From Cytophagaceae bacterium (GTDB taxonomy: Bacteria > Bacteroidota > Bacteroidia > Cytophagales > Cyclobacteriaceae): a DNA stretch of 64,000 bases. The notes beneath the pieces are model-generated. The model worked only from the letters and a program-made list of their open reading frames with translations. It made no database searches and had not been told where the DNA came from. The stretch is taken from positions 62,001-126,000 of the forward strand of contig CP030886.1 in NCBI GenBank assembly GCA_006969745.1. Reading direction: 5' to 3'. Position numbers and translations under genes: made by a program. Positions 27,104 to 35,767 of the stretch are shown here, one piece after another. Numbering within the stretch: position 1 is the first letter of the stretch; every line of letters starts with the position of its first letter.

Positions 27104-28451
27104 GGTTATACCAGAATGGGACACTTGCATAAGCCTGAAAATCTCCTGTAGAATCGCTCGACATCTTTTTTACATTCAACTGATTTTCTCCTATCTTAAA
27201 TCCGTCGGTTGGAATGGTCACCAGTAAACCCTTTTGTTGCTTGGAAGGGTGCTCATAAAAATGATATTTAAGGGAAGTATAAATTGAATCGTTTATGCTC
27301 AATTGATAAATGGCTTGCTGGCACTGCATCAACTTTTGTTGATCTTCATTTGAATAGTCAATACCTGTTATCTGCAAGTTTCCTGCTTTGGCCTTCAATC
27401 TGAGCGTCAAATTCAATCCATCCTCTTTCAATGGCTTAAAATCAGGACATTGACCTGCAATGATTGAGTTGTCAGAAGGATCATACCTAAGGAATAATTG
27501 AAAATGAGGACGATCTATAAATTTAGATTCTATACTTACAGTATTGATATATCTGTCATCTGGTCTTAGGTCATCATAATGATTTGCACTCACTACCGCT
27601 GCATTTGAACCGCTCGGAAAATATTGATACTGATCGAATGAAAACATGATCATGAACAGCACTGTGAAGCCTACAAGTCCATAAACAATTCTGATTCGTT
27701 TTTTAGAAAACTTACTGATCAAATAATAATAGATACTTCTGCTTAAGCCGGACAAGGTGATTATGTTGTAAAACCGATAGACTGGGTAATAGATTTTCGT
27801 AAACCATCTGATCTTTTTAAAAAAACCAAGTGTGAAGTAATCGATCATGTAGATGAAACCGGCTATGATCAATAAGACATAAGAAAAAGCCAGAATTACT
27901 GTCAAAACGGTGCTTATCGTACTTGAAGGAAGAGCACTTAAACCAGTACTGAGAATGAAACCACTGATAGCAAGGAAAGTCAGGAACATTCCAAAAGCCA
28001 GTAAGATTGATATGATAAGAAATGAGAAAGCAAAGATTACACTGCATATTTCATCCAGCATGATCACCATTCGATCGAGACTAATTACCTTATTTTTTAA
28101 CCTTTCGGTAAAAAATTCATTGTAATTGAGTTTATTGAAATCAATGGTCGACTGTACTGACCTTAGACCTATTGCTCCAATCCAAAATCCTCGAAGCATC
28201 AAATGCACAACCAAGCAAATAGTCAAGGCCAGGATTGACTTTTGAATTAAAATGAGAAAGATATAAGCTACGGAGATGGCTCCAGAAAGATTATACTGAT
28301 ACTGTAAATCAACAATGAACTCTCCAAACTGAGAATTTGCACCTATCAAAAGGAAAATGGTAAATGCGGAGACAAGTAATTCTAATTGCCAGCTTTCGCG
28401 TTCAAGCTTCTTTAACCAGCCTTCTATCTGATCTTCAGGTATATCGCTCAT
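27096..28451 (-). CDS. Membrane protein of unknown function
   Basis: A 451-residue protein. A short soluble N-terminus (SDIPEDQIEGWLKKLERESWQLEL) precedes about five to six hydrophobic helices (roughly 25-45, 58-87, 135-165, 175-205 and 262-282). A C-terminal non-membrane domain of about 165 residues, beta-rich, follows, with FIDRPHFQLFLRYDPSD and a CPDF...CQQ Cys pair. I do not recognise a family. The last helix followed by a beta-rich domain suggests the C-terminal part is periplasmic. It is 41 bp upstream of a glycosyltransferase gene, so the two may be transcribed separately or together. Confidence 0.7.
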   Translation of the reverse strand: MSDIPEDQIEGWLKKLERESWQLELLVSAFTIFLLIGANSQFGEFIVDLQYQYNLSGAISVAYIFLILIQKSILALTICLVVHLMLRGFWIGAIGLRSVQSTIDFNKLNYNEFFTERLKNKVISLDRMVIMLDEICSVIFAFSFLIISILLAFGMFLTFLAISGFILSTGLSALPSSTISTVLTVILAFSYVLLIIAGFIYMIDYFTLGFFKKIRWFTKIYYPVYRFYNIITLSGLSRSIYYYLISKFSKKRIRIVYGLVGFTVLFMIMFSFDQYQYFPSGSNAAVVSANHYDDLRPDDRYINTVSIESKFIDRPHFQLFLRYDPSDNSIIAGQCPDFKPLKEDGLNLTLRLKAKAGNLQITGIDYSNEDQQKLMQCQQAIYQLSINDSIYTSLKYHFYEHPSKQQKGLLVTIPTDGFKIGENQLNVKKMSSDSTGDFQAYASVPFWYNPN

Positions 28452-28492
28452 ACTTTTTCAGTTACCTAAAAATAAGCGATCCGATTCAGACT

Positions 28493-29185
28493 TCAATTAA
28501 GTGCTCGCGTATAGAATTTCTTTATTTCTTCCGGGCTGTCACCACGTTTATACATCTTCATAGCTCTCAGGTTGGCCAATTGCACTTTCAGGTATGAATT
28601 AGCCTCGTATTTCCTGGCAGAAACCTTAACACTCTTTGAAAGAACCTTAAATGAAATGTTTTCTTCTTCCAAGCGATCCAATAAATCATAATCTTCCATG
28701 ATGACATAGCGACCATCAAAACCTCCAATTTTTTCGAAAGCTTTTTTTGTTATAAAAAGCGTCTGATCACCTCCTCTGCACCATTTGTAGGGAAATCGCG
28801 TAAAGAATCCGTTTATGTGAAGCAGTGGATTAGGTGGTCTGTCGAAGCAGAATCTATAACAACCACTTGCTATTCCCCCATTCACAGTCTCTGATATATC
28901 GTCTACAAAACTTGAAATCAGTTGTACGTCAGCATGCACAAAATAAAAGACTCTTCCCGTGGCATGTTTTGCACCCTCATTCATTTGAAGGGCACGTGAA
29001 CGCTGATTGGAAAAGTAGAGTGGTACATTATAGCTTTTAACGATTTCTCCTGTTTGATCCTGGCTGTTGCCATCTACAACAATAACCTCAAATTGATCCT
29101 TTTGTGGATGATGTATCAGAAAATTCAGCAGGCTGCTGATATACTTTTCTTCGTTTAAGGTTGGTATAATTACGCTGATTAGCAC
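28493..29185 (-). CDS. Family 2 glycosyltransferase (rSAM/selenodomain-associated type)
   Basis: A 230-residue GT-A enzyme starting at a GTG. It shows SVIIPTLNEEKYI, VDGNSQDQTGEI, the acceptor-side segment RSRALQMNEGAKHATG, FVHADVQL in place of DxD, and GGFDGRYVIMEDYDLLDRL. The RxxQMNxGA and HAD elements are those of the small GT2 group annotated as transferase 2, rSAM/selenodomain-associated. It has no membrane helix. Donor and acceptor unknown; no selenoprotein or rSAM partner is visible next to it. Confidence 0.83.
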   Translation of the reverse strand: MLISVIIPTLNEEKYISSLLNFLIHHPQKDQFEVIVVDGNSQDQTGEIVKSYNVPLYFSNQRSRALQMNEGAKHATGRVFYFVHADVQLISSFVDDISETVNGGIASGCYRFCFDRPPNPLLHINGFFTRFPYKWCRGGDQTLFITKKAFEKIGGFDGRYVIMEDYDLLDRLEEENISFKVLSKSVKVSARKYEANSYLKVQLANLRAMKMYKRGDSPEEIKKFYTRALN

Positions 29186-29242
29186 ACTCCTGAGTTTATC
29201 AGCTATTTACGAAGAAAATTGGAGATTGGCTTCCGTTTTCAA

Positions 29243-29611
29243 TCACATTGCTTTTCGGTCGTCTTTCTTTTGCTGGATTCCACCCTTTGCCTTTTCCATT
29301 GGCTTCTTCGCTTTCATAATCATAAACTGTGCGGCCAGATTCATTAGCTCAGGTTGCCCGGAATAGCTATAACCAAGTTCTTTTAACTCAGCTATAATCT
29401 TACTGTATTCCTCCGCTTTGGAAAGGGAAAAATCATCACTGTTTTGAAGATAAACCGCCTCTATTACTCCCAATGAGTGTTTCAGCATTCTAAATAGCTT
29501 TTGATTCTTTGTCTCCTTTTCTTCTCTGAAATGCTTAGCATATACATCAGGCATTAGCTCTTTCAATCGCTCGAAATGCTCACTCAGTACGGGATGTTTA
29601 TCTCTGGTCAT
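29243..29611 (-). CDS. Small helical protein of unknown function, coupled to the TPR gene
   Basis: A 122-residue protein, mostly charged and helical (FERLKELMPDVYAKHFREEK), with a Lys/Gln-rich C-terminal tail (KAKGGIQQKKDDRKA). I recognise no domain. The start codon overlaps the stop of the TPR gene as ATGA, so it belongs to the Ku-TPR operon as its third gene. Unknown role; a link to DNA repair is only positional. Confidence 0.65.
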   Translation of the reverse strand: MTRDKHPVLSEHFERLKELMPDVYAKHFREEKETKNQKLFRMLKHSLGVIEAVYLQNSDDFSLSKAEEYSKIIAELKELGYSYSGQPELMNLAAQFMIMKAKKPMEKAKGGIQQKKDDRKAM

Positions 29612-30219
29612 TTGGCTATGGCGTTTAAAGTTTTTATGAGTTCATTTGCTACCTGGTGCTCTGTATTAGGAGCTAATTCTACGAATTTATTAATGCTCTG
29701 GATGGCATCCTTATATCTTTTCATGGAAATAAGGACTAGTCCGAGATTATAAAAACTGTTTGGATATTCAGGCTCTATCTGTGTGGAAAGCTCATAGTGA
29801 ATTTTTGCAAGTTCCAGGTTGCCCAAATCAGAATAAACATTTCCAAGGTTATAATGTGCTTCGAAATGCCTTGGATTCTTCTTCAAGCATTGAGTTAAAT
29901 AGTCAATAGCTTTCGTCAAATCCCCTTGTCCTGATTTCATTATGCCAAGGTTACAATAAGAATCTTCGACAGATTGGTCGTTTTCTATTGCAAGCAAGTA
30001 ATACTTTTCTGCCTCCGGCTTACCAGCCTCATCGAGTTCAAGTGCTTCCTCAAAAAATGACCCTGCTTTTGGTAAGGAAACGATTGGCGTTTTATCTGGC
30101 AATTGATCAAACATATTGAGTTGTCCAAAATCTTCCAGATTTGGCTTCTTGCGCCTCCTGGCCTTTCGTGGGCCTAGTTTCTGCGGAGGGCTTACCGGAA
30201 ATTGAACAACCTTGGTCAT
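29608..30219 (-). CDS. Tetratricopeptide-repeat protein next to ku
   Basis: A 203-residue protein with no signal peptide. A basic N-terminus (GPRKARRRKKPNLEDF) precedes at least four TPR units (about 65-195), such as DSYCNLGIMKSGQGDLTKAIDYL, AHYNLGNVYSDLGNLELAKIHY and SFYNLGLVLISMKRYKDAIQSI. TPRs mediate protein-protein contacts. It starts one base after the ku stop and overlaps the following gene by 4 bp, which ties it to ku in one transcript. Confidence 0.82.
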   Translation of the reverse strand: MTKVVQFPVSPPQKLGPRKARRRKKPNLEDFGQLNMFDQLPDKTPIVSLPKAGSFFEEALELDEAGKPEAEKYYLLAIENDQSVEDSYCNLGIMKSGQGDLTKAIDYLTQCLKKNPRHFEAHYNLGNVYSDLGNLELAKIHYELSTQIEPEYPNSFYNLGLVLISMKRYKDAIQSINKFVELAPNTEHQVANELIKTLNAIAK

Positions 30220-30220
30220 T

Positions 30221-31066
30221 TTAGCTTGCTTTTCGCTTCTCCTCTTTTGCTTCTTCTTTATCTTTCTTATCTGCCTTTTTCATCGGCTTCTTAGATTCTT
30301 TGGCTTGATCTATACTGGCCTTGAGAGCAGTCATAATGTCTACAACTTCTGGCTCTTCTTCCACAAACGATACGATCTCATTGCCTTGGATCTTGTTATC
30401 GATCATATCTCTTAACGCATCATTGTATTTGTCCTCAAGCTCAATTTTCTTAAACTTTTTGGTCATGGATTTGATCAGCATATTCGCCAGCTTAAGCTGC
30501 TCTTCATCGGCATCTTCTTCTATTCGTACATTCGGCACATCTTTAATGCTTCGAACCTCATTCGGATACCTTAGCTTATAAATCATAATTCCACGCTCGT
30601 GAGGAGTGAGCAACACTACACTTTCTCTATCTCGTAACACGACCTTACCTACCGCTACTTTTCCAGATTCACGTAATGCCTGACTCAATAATGCATAAGT
30701 CTTACTCGCTACGTCTCCGTCTGGCCCGGCAAAATAGGGCGAATCATAAAGCGTCTCATGTACTTCCTTTGCATCTACAAAGCCTTCTATTTCGATTACC
30801 TTGGTGCTTTTAAGTTTGACTTTTTCAAAATCCTCCGGTTCAATGATTACGAACTGGCCTGGCTCATATTGATAACCTTTAACAATATCTTCCTGACGAA
30901 GGACATCACCTGTTACTTTATCCCGCTTTTCATACTTAACAGGGTTATTGGTTTCCTTTGATAAAAGGTTGAATTGAACCTTTTGAGCTGTATCAATGGC
31001 ATTATAAATCCTAATTGGGATTGTAACCATTGAGAATCGAATATGTCCTTTCCAGATTGCCCGCAT
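30221..31066 (-). CDS. ku: Prokaryotic Ku, DNA end-binding protein
   Basis: A 281-residue Ku core. The N-terminus MRAIWKGHIRFSMVTIPIRI matches the (R)xIWKGxIxFG(L/M)VxIP start of bacterial Ku, and KRDKVTGDVLRQEDIVKGY, YFAGPDGDVASKTYALL and RESVVLLTPHERGIMIYKLRYP cover the ring domain. The last ~30 residues are Lys/Glu-rich, as in Ku tails that contact DNA or LigD. It binds DNA ends in non-homologous end joining. LigD, its usual partner, is not in the window. Heads the three-gene ku-TPR-29243 operon. Confidence 0.92.
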   Translation of the reverse strand: MRAIWKGHIRFSMVTIPIRIYNAIDTAQKVQFNLLSKETNNPVKYEKRDKVTGDVLRQEDIVKGYQYEPGQFVIIEPEDFEKVKLKSTKVIEIEGFVDAKEVHETLYDSPYFAGPDGDVASKTYALLSQALRESGKVAVGKVVLRDRESVVLLTPHERGIMIYKLRYPNEVRSIKDVPNVRIEEDADEEQLKLANMLIKSMTKKFKKIELEDKYNDALRDMIDNKIQGNEIVSFVEEEPEVVDIMTALKASIDQAKESKKPMKKADKKDKEEAKEEKRKAS

Positions 31067-31158
31067 AGGTATGAATTTAATGATTTGGGCAGAAAATTAA
31101 AAATCTTTAATCTTTAATCAAAGTAAAGCAGTCTAACTTATTGAATATTAATATTTTA

Positions 31159-32043
31159 TTAGTCATCATACTCTGCATTTCTTTCTATGTATTTAATGAT
31201 TTCGCCAGCAATGTCCTTGCCGGTTGCTGCCTCTATTCCCTCCAGACCCGGCGATGAATTGACTTCAAGTATAAGTGGGCCTTTGGCAGACTGAAGCATA
31301 TCCACGCCAGCAACTCCAAGGCCCATTGCCTTAGCTGCTTTTAAGGCAGCACGTTCTTCTGCATCCGAGAGCTCAATGATCTCCGCGCTACCACCCCTAT
31401 GGAGGTTAGACCTGAATTCACCTTCCTTACCTTGTCGCTTCATTGCACCCACTACTCTATCTCCAATTACAAATACGCGCACGTCAGCACCACCTGCCTC
31501 TTTAATAAATTCTTGAACGATTACTCTAGCCTGTAATCCATTGAAAGCCTCGAGAACTGATTCAGCAGCCTTTTGAGTTTCTGCTAAGACTACACCTAAT
31601 CCCTGTGTTCCTTCTAATAGCTTTATGACACAAGGAGCTCCGCCTACAGCTTTAATGGGTGTTTCAACATCTTTCGAATAATTGGTGAAGACCGTTTTAG
31701 GCAGCCCTAATCCAGCTCTGGACAAAATCTGAAGACTTCTCAGCTTATCCCTGGATCTTACGAGTGCTACAGATTCTGTTGTCGAGAACACATTCATCAT
31801 TTCAAACTGTCGAACAACAGCAGTACCAAAAAAAGTAACCGATGCTCCAATTCTGGGGATAATTGCATGTACGTCAGTTACCTGCTCCCCTTTATAGTAC
31901 ACTTTCGGCTTTTTCTTCTCGATTTCAATATTGCACCTGGAATGATCGATAACCAATATTTCATGGCCTTTAGCCTCGCCTGCTTCAACAAGCCTTCGGG
32001 TGGAATATAATTTTGGATTACGTGACAAAACTGCTATGCGCAT
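31159..32043 (-). CDS. rimK: RimK-type ATP-grasp ligase (ribosomal protein S6 glutamate ligase family)
   Basis: A 294-residue ATP-grasp enzyme. The N-terminal preATP-grasp domain includes [20 protein letters not shown] and [22 protein letters not shown]. The ATP-grasp core has [50 protein letters not shown] and the metal-binding [11 protein letters not shown]. RimK adds glutamates to the C-terminus of ribosomal protein S6 in E. coli; whether S6 is the target here is not shown by the sequence. It stands alone, and the RimB-type protease gene often beside rimK is absent. It is divergent from tyrS, with -7 boxes for both in the gap. Confidence 0.9.
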   Translation of the reverse strand: MRIAVLSRNPKLYSTRRLVEAGEAKGHEILVIDHSRCNIEIEKKKPKVYYKGEQVTDVHAIIPRIGASVTFFGTAVVRQFEMMNVFSTTESVALVRSRDKLRSLQILSRAGLGLPKTVFTNYSKDVETPIKAVGGAPCVIKLLEGTQGLGVVLAETQKAAESVLEAFNGLQARVIVQEFIKEAGGADVRVFVIGDRVVGAMKRQGKEGEFRSNLHRGGSAEIIELSDAEERAALKAAKAMGLGVAGVDMLQSAKGPLILEVNSSPGLEGIEAATGKDIAGEIIKYIERNAEYDD

Positions 32044-32074
32044 CGGTATTGTTTTTTTAGTTTTTATTCCTAAA

Positions 32075-32082
32075 CAAATATA
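32075..32082 (-). promoter_or_regulatory. Promoter -7 box of rimK
   Basis: On the minus strand it reads TATATTTG, an exact Bacteroidota -7 box (TAnnTTTG), 31 bp before the rimK ATG. The -33 TTG is not convincing at the usual spacing. Confidence 0.5.
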
Positions 32083-32165
32083 AGTTTAGTAACACTTCAA
32101 TGAGGATCAATTTCTACTTTATTCAGAAAAGCAATCTTAAGATAGAATAATAGATTAGAATTATG

Positions 32166-32196
32166 TTGACCTGAACCAACATCCAATCTATTTTTG
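32166..32196 (+). promoter_or_regulatory. Promoter of tyrS (-33 and -7)
   Basis: TTG at 32166-32168, 20 bp, then TATTTTTG at 32189-32196, matching the Bacteroidota TTG / TAnnTTTG form. It ends 19 bp before the tyrS ATG. Confidence 0.6.
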
Positions 32197-32215
32197 CCAG
32201 CCTTAAACGAACACA

Positions 32216-33493
32216 ATGAAAGACTTTGTTGAAGAGCTGAAATGGCGAGGAATGGTGCATGATATGATGCCAGGCACCCAAGAAGAGTTGAATAAGGGTA
32301 TGACCACAGCATATATTGGATTTGATCCTACTGCAGATTCCCTTCATATAGGCAATATGGTCCAAATCATGACATTGGTTCATTTTCAAAGATGTGGCCA
32401 TAAACCTCTTGCATTGGTTGGAGGTGCCACCGGAATGGTGGGCGATCCTTCGGGAAAGTCTGCAGAAAGAAACCTGCTCGATGAAAATACACTAAATCAC
32501 AATCTTTCCTGCGTCAAAAATCAGCTGGAGAGTTTTTTATCATTTGAAGGTGAAAATGCTGCTGAAGTGGTAAACAACTACGATTGGTTTAAAGAATTCG
32601 GCTTCCTTGAGTTTATCAGAGATGTAGGTAAGCACATCACGGTAAACTATATGATGGGTAAAGATTCTGTCAAATCGCGCTTGGAGACTGGTCTTTCATT
32701 CACAGAGTTTTCGTATCAGCTTGTGCAGGGATATGATTTCTATTACTTGTGGAAGAATAAAAATGCCAAACTCCAACTGGGTGGTTCAGATCAATGGGGC
32801 AACATCGTTACAGGAACGGAACTCATTCGCAGAAAAGATCAAGGAGAAGCCTTTGCGATGACTACACCATTGATTACCAAAGCTGATGGATCTAAGTTTG
32901 GCAAATCAGAGGGCGGAAACATTTGGCTCGACCCGGAAAAAACATCTCCATATAAGTTTTACCAATACTGGATCAACTCTTCAGATGAAGATGTAGAGAA
33001 ATACATTAAGATTTTCAGCCTAAAAGATCGAGAAGAAATAGAATCACTGATCTCAGAGCATCGAGAAGCACCACATCAGAGATTACTTCAGCGCTCATTG
33101 GCAGAAGAGATTACAGAACGTGTACATTCGAAAGACGATCTAGAAACGGCTATCAAGGCGAGCGCTATCCTCTTTGGAAAATCTACTACTGAAGACCTTG
33201 AAAGTCTGGATGAAAAAACGCTTCTCCAGGTTTTCGAAGGAGTGCCTCAAACCGAGGTGACCAAGGCTGATTTATCCGGAACCGATGTAACAACATTCTT
33301 AAGCGAAATCACTCAGAATATCATTTTCAAGTCAAAAGGAGAAGCAAGAAAGATGATTCAAGGAGGCGGTGTAAGCATCAACAAGACCAAAGTAGAAGCG
33401 CCAGATCAGGAAGTTGATTTCAGTCTATTGCAGGATAAGTATTTGCTAGCTCAGCGAGGAAAGAAAAATTACTTTTTGATTAAGGTAAACTAA
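32216..33493 (+). CDS. tyrS: Tyrosyl-tRNA synthetase
   Basis: A 425-residue class I aminoacyl-tRNA synthetase that charges tRNA-Tyr. The HIGH-type motif is HIGN (residues 44-47, DSLHIGNM), preceded by YIGFDPTA. The tyrosine pocket has [13 protein letters not shown] and GGSDQWGNI. The KMSKS-type loop is KFGKS. The C-terminal S4-like domain covers about 355-420 ([19 protein letters not shown]). The length is that of bacterial TyrRS (TyrRS of the S4-containing form). It has its own promoter and overlaps the convergent AI-2E family gene by 4 bp. Confidence 0.97.
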   Translation: MKDFVEELKWRGMVHDMMPGTQEELNKGMTTAYIGFDPTADSLHIGNMVQIMTLVHFQRCGHKPLALVGGATGMVGDPSGKSAERNLLDENTLNHNLSCVKNQLESFLSFEGENAAEVVNNYDWFKEFGFLEFIRDVGKHITVNYMMGKDSVKSRLETGLSFTEFSYQLVQGYDFYYLWKNKNAKLQLGGSDQWGNIVTGTELIRRKDQGEAFAMTTPLITKADGSKFGKSEGGNIWLDPEKTSPYKFYQYWINSSDEDVEKYIKIFSLKDREEIESLISEHREAPHQRLLQRSLAEEITERVHSKDDLETAIKASAILFGKSTTEDLESLDEKTLLQVFEGVPQTEVTKADLSGTDVTTFLSEITQNIIFKSKGEARKMIQGGGVSINKTKVEAPDQEVDFSLLQDKYLLAQRGKKNYFLIKVN

Positions 33494-34572
33494 TCCTTCT
33501 TTTGTACAAGTTCTTTCTTCTCCATTAGTCGCACGACAACACCTGCATCCGACATATTTTCAAGTATAACCTTGAATAAGAACGTCAATGGCACTGCAAG
33601 AAGCATACCTGCTGTGCCCCAGAGGAACGCCCAAAATACGAATCCGAAAAGGACGGCTACCGTATTCATAGAAAAGGAATCACCCATCAACTTAGGCTCT
33701 ATCACGTTCCCCATAATCAGTTGCACACCCTCAAGACAGAAAAAGATGACAAGGACTTGCGAGACCGAGCTTGAATCAATTATACCCAAAACCAACGGAG
33801 GAATAATTGCTATCAAAGAACCTATGTAAGGAATGTAATTGAGAACCAAAGCCAGAAAACCCCACAAGACAGCATAATCAATACCGAAGAACCAACAAAT
33901 AAGTCCAATTGCTATGCCTGTCATCACACTTACAAGTGTTTTCACCTTGATGTAAGAACCAACCGAATCTTTGATTCTATTGAAAATCTCAAGCGATTTT
34001 TTATTGTCCTTACCGGAACTACCTATCAGGTAACTGATGGTCTGATCATACTGAGTAATCGCACCAAGCAATCCGGCAAAATACAATATTGTCATTAGTA
34101 GTTCTGCCGCCTTACCACTCACCGTATTTATAAAAGAGCCTGACACCGTCCAAAATTGACTTGTCTGAAGCATGTCAGTAACTAACCCTCTCAATTCTCC
34201 TCGTTGAAACGTAACACCGAAATAAACGGTATAATCGTTAATAAAGGGTCGCAATTCATTTGAAATGCTATCGAGTATAGCATCACCATTTTCAATAAGC
34301 GCCTGGATAACATTGAACAGGCCAAAGCCGATAAAGAAGAATACCGTCATAGTTACCAAAGTCGTCAACGCTATACTTACGCTCACGGAGAATACCCGCT
34401 GAAAGAGATGAACCAATGGCTGGAAGAGAACTGCGAAGAATAAGGCGAAGAATAGCGGAATCAATAGGTTGGACAATTCGCGCATTAAGTACAATACTGC
34501 AATCCCCAGAAAAATCATCATGATGATCTTAATGTGGCGCAACGATCGTTCCATCTCAGTAGGTGAATTCAT
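33490..34572 (-). CDS. AI-2E family transporter (PerM/YdiK-like)
   Basis: A 360-residue membrane protein with about eight helices (including [20 protein letters not shown] and [22 protein letters not shown]) and the family signature [16 protein letters not shown] use the ATG at 34570-34572; the longer frame begins with a TTG at 34626 and would leave only 12 bp to the divergent lipoprotein start and cover its promoter. The family exports autoinducer 2 in some bacteria and acts in Na+/H+ exchange or other efflux in others, so the substrate is open. Confidence 0.88.
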   Translation of the reverse strand: MNSPTEMERSLRHIKIIMMIFLGIAVLYLMRELSNLLIPLFFALFFAVLFQPLVHLFQRVFSVSVSIALTTLVTMTVFFFIGFGLFNVIQALIENGDAILDSISNELRPFINDYTVYFGVTFQRGELRGLVTDMLQTSQFWTVSGSFINTVSGKAAELLMTILYFAGLLGAITQYDQTISYLIGSSGKDNKKSLEIFNRIKDSVGSYIKVKTLVSVMTGIAIGLICWFFGIDYAVLWGFLALVLNYIPYIGSLIAIIPPLVLGIIDSSSVSQVLVIFFCLEGVQLIMGNVIEPKLMGDSFSMNTVAVLFGFVFWAFLWGTAGMLLAVPLTFLFKVILENMSDAGVVVRLMEKKELVQKKD

Positions 34573-34585
34573 ACTCGCAAAATAA

Positions 34586-34615
34586 TTGAAATCAGACAGG
34601 AATCGTCTAACTTTA
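34586..34615 (+). promoter_or_regulatory. Promoter of the lipoprotein gene at 34639
   Basis: TTG at 34586-34588, 19 bp, then TAACTTTA at 34608-34615 (one base off TAnnTTTG). It lies 23 bp before the ATG. The position supports the shorter start of the divergent AI-2E gene. Confidence 0.42.
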
Positions 34616-34638
34616 GTCAGATTCAAAAACCTGCATTC

Positions 34639-35214
34639 ATGAAAAACCTTACCTCACTCTCCCTTATTCTTGTCCTGTTGATGAGCTGTACCGGTCAGGA
34701 AGTGCCAGATAAAGACTATCAAATTAAAACAGGTGTGCTTGCAGCGCCCGAACATCAAAGAGCCGAAGCGACAGTGATGGGTTTCAATGCCGATGGCGAA
34801 ATCGTAATATTAAGAGAAGGAACGAATGATTTTGTCTGTATTGCTGACAATCCGGTCAAAGAAGGCTTTAGTGTGGCTGCCTATCATAAAAGTCTAGAAC
34901 CATTCATGACTCGCGGAAGAGAATTGAAAGCACAAGGATTAAATGCTAAAGAAGTCTTTGATAAACGCGAAGAAGAAGTAGCAGCAGGAGCTCTTGAAAT
35001 GCCGGACAAGGCCACACTTTATGTAACAACAGGAGAACCAAATGAAAAAACAGGAGAAATTGACAACCTGTATACACGTTATGTTATTTACATCCCCTAT
35101 GCGACAGAAGAAAGTACCGGAATGCCTTTAAGTCCTCCTGCACCGGGAGCACCATGGATTATGGATCCGGGCACACATCGAGCGCATATAATGATTAACC
35201 CTCCAAAAAATTGA
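34639..35214 (+). CDS. Lipoprotein of unknown function
   Basis: A 191-residue protein with a lipobox LMSC (Cys 17). The mature part has alternating short strands (EATVMGFNADGEIVILREGTNDFVCIAD), a helical middle (RGRELKAQGLNAKEVFDKREEEV) and a Pro-rich C-terminus (PLSPPAPGAPWIMDPGTHRAHIMI) with a conserved-looking GxHRAHIM ending. I do not recognise a named family. It has its own promoter and is convergent with the OmpA-domain gene with no gap. Confidence 0.75.
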   Translation: MKNLTSLSLILVLLMSCTGQEVPDKDYQIKTGVLAAPEHQRAEATVMGFNADGEIVILREGTNDFVCIADNPVKEGFSVAAYHKSLEPFMTRGRELKAQGLNAKEVFDKREEEVAAGALEMPDKATLYVTTGEPNEKTGEIDNLYTRYVIYIPYATEESTGMPLSPPAPGAPWIMDPGTHRAHIMINPPKN

Positions 35215-35628
35215 CTACATAACGACTGGCCAGAAAATAATATCGACACGTCTATTTCTGCGTCTACCCTCCCACGTACGGTTATCATACACAGGATTGA
35301 ATTGACCAAAGTCCCGTTTTTCGATTTGATTGGATTTGAAATCCAATCCTAAAAGTCTTTCAATAACAGCGTCACCTCGCATTTCAGATAACCATTCGTT
35401 GTATTCTGCTCCTCCTATGTTATCGGTATGACTATGGATTGTGATCGTGTAATCTCGAATATCTCTCACCGAATCTACCAGCTGCTTCAACTCTTCAATT
35501 TGATATTCATCGATGAAATAACTCCCTCCCCCGAAGTAAATACTTTTTAAGATATATGCTTGAGGCTGATCTTGAGCACTTGAAAAAGTTGCTAAAAGAC
35601 ATATCAATATAGTCGCGAAAAATCGCAT
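35215..35628 (-). CDS. OmpA-like peptidoglycan-binding domain protein
   Basis: A 137-residue protein from the ATG at 35626-35628, which gives a clear signal peptide (MRFFATILICLLATFSSAQ). The open frame continues ~50 codons upstream, but those residues do not look like a leader, so I reject the longer form. The mature protein is a single OmpA C-terminal domain: IYFGGGSYFIDEYQIEELKQL, TITIHSHTDNIGGAEYN and a final GRRRNRRVDI. The TD.iG and NRRV elements bind peptidoglycan. It probably anchors in the periplasm. No barrel or lipobox is present. Confidence 0.8.
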   Translation of the reverse strand: MRFFATILICLLATFSSAQDQPQAYILKSIYFGGGSYFIDEYQIEELKQLVDSVRDIRDYTITIHSHTDNIGGAEYNEWLSEMRGDAVIERLLGLDFKSNQIEKRDFGQFNPVYDNRTWEGRRRNRRVDIIFWPVVM

Positions 35629-35767
35629 GTTTAAAATAAACGGAGTTAGAGGCACCTTGTTTCGAACATCCATCTTTCCTTTCAACCATTCATCAATTAT
35701 CACACTTTTCATCTCCATTATCCTATATAAATTACTGAGACTCTTAATAAACAGAAACCTATAAGAT

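Noticed and set aside
34573..34626. Longer TTG start of the AI-2E family gene
   Set aside because: Would leave 12 bp to the divergent lipoprotein start and cover a plausible promoter; the ATG at 34570-34572 is better.
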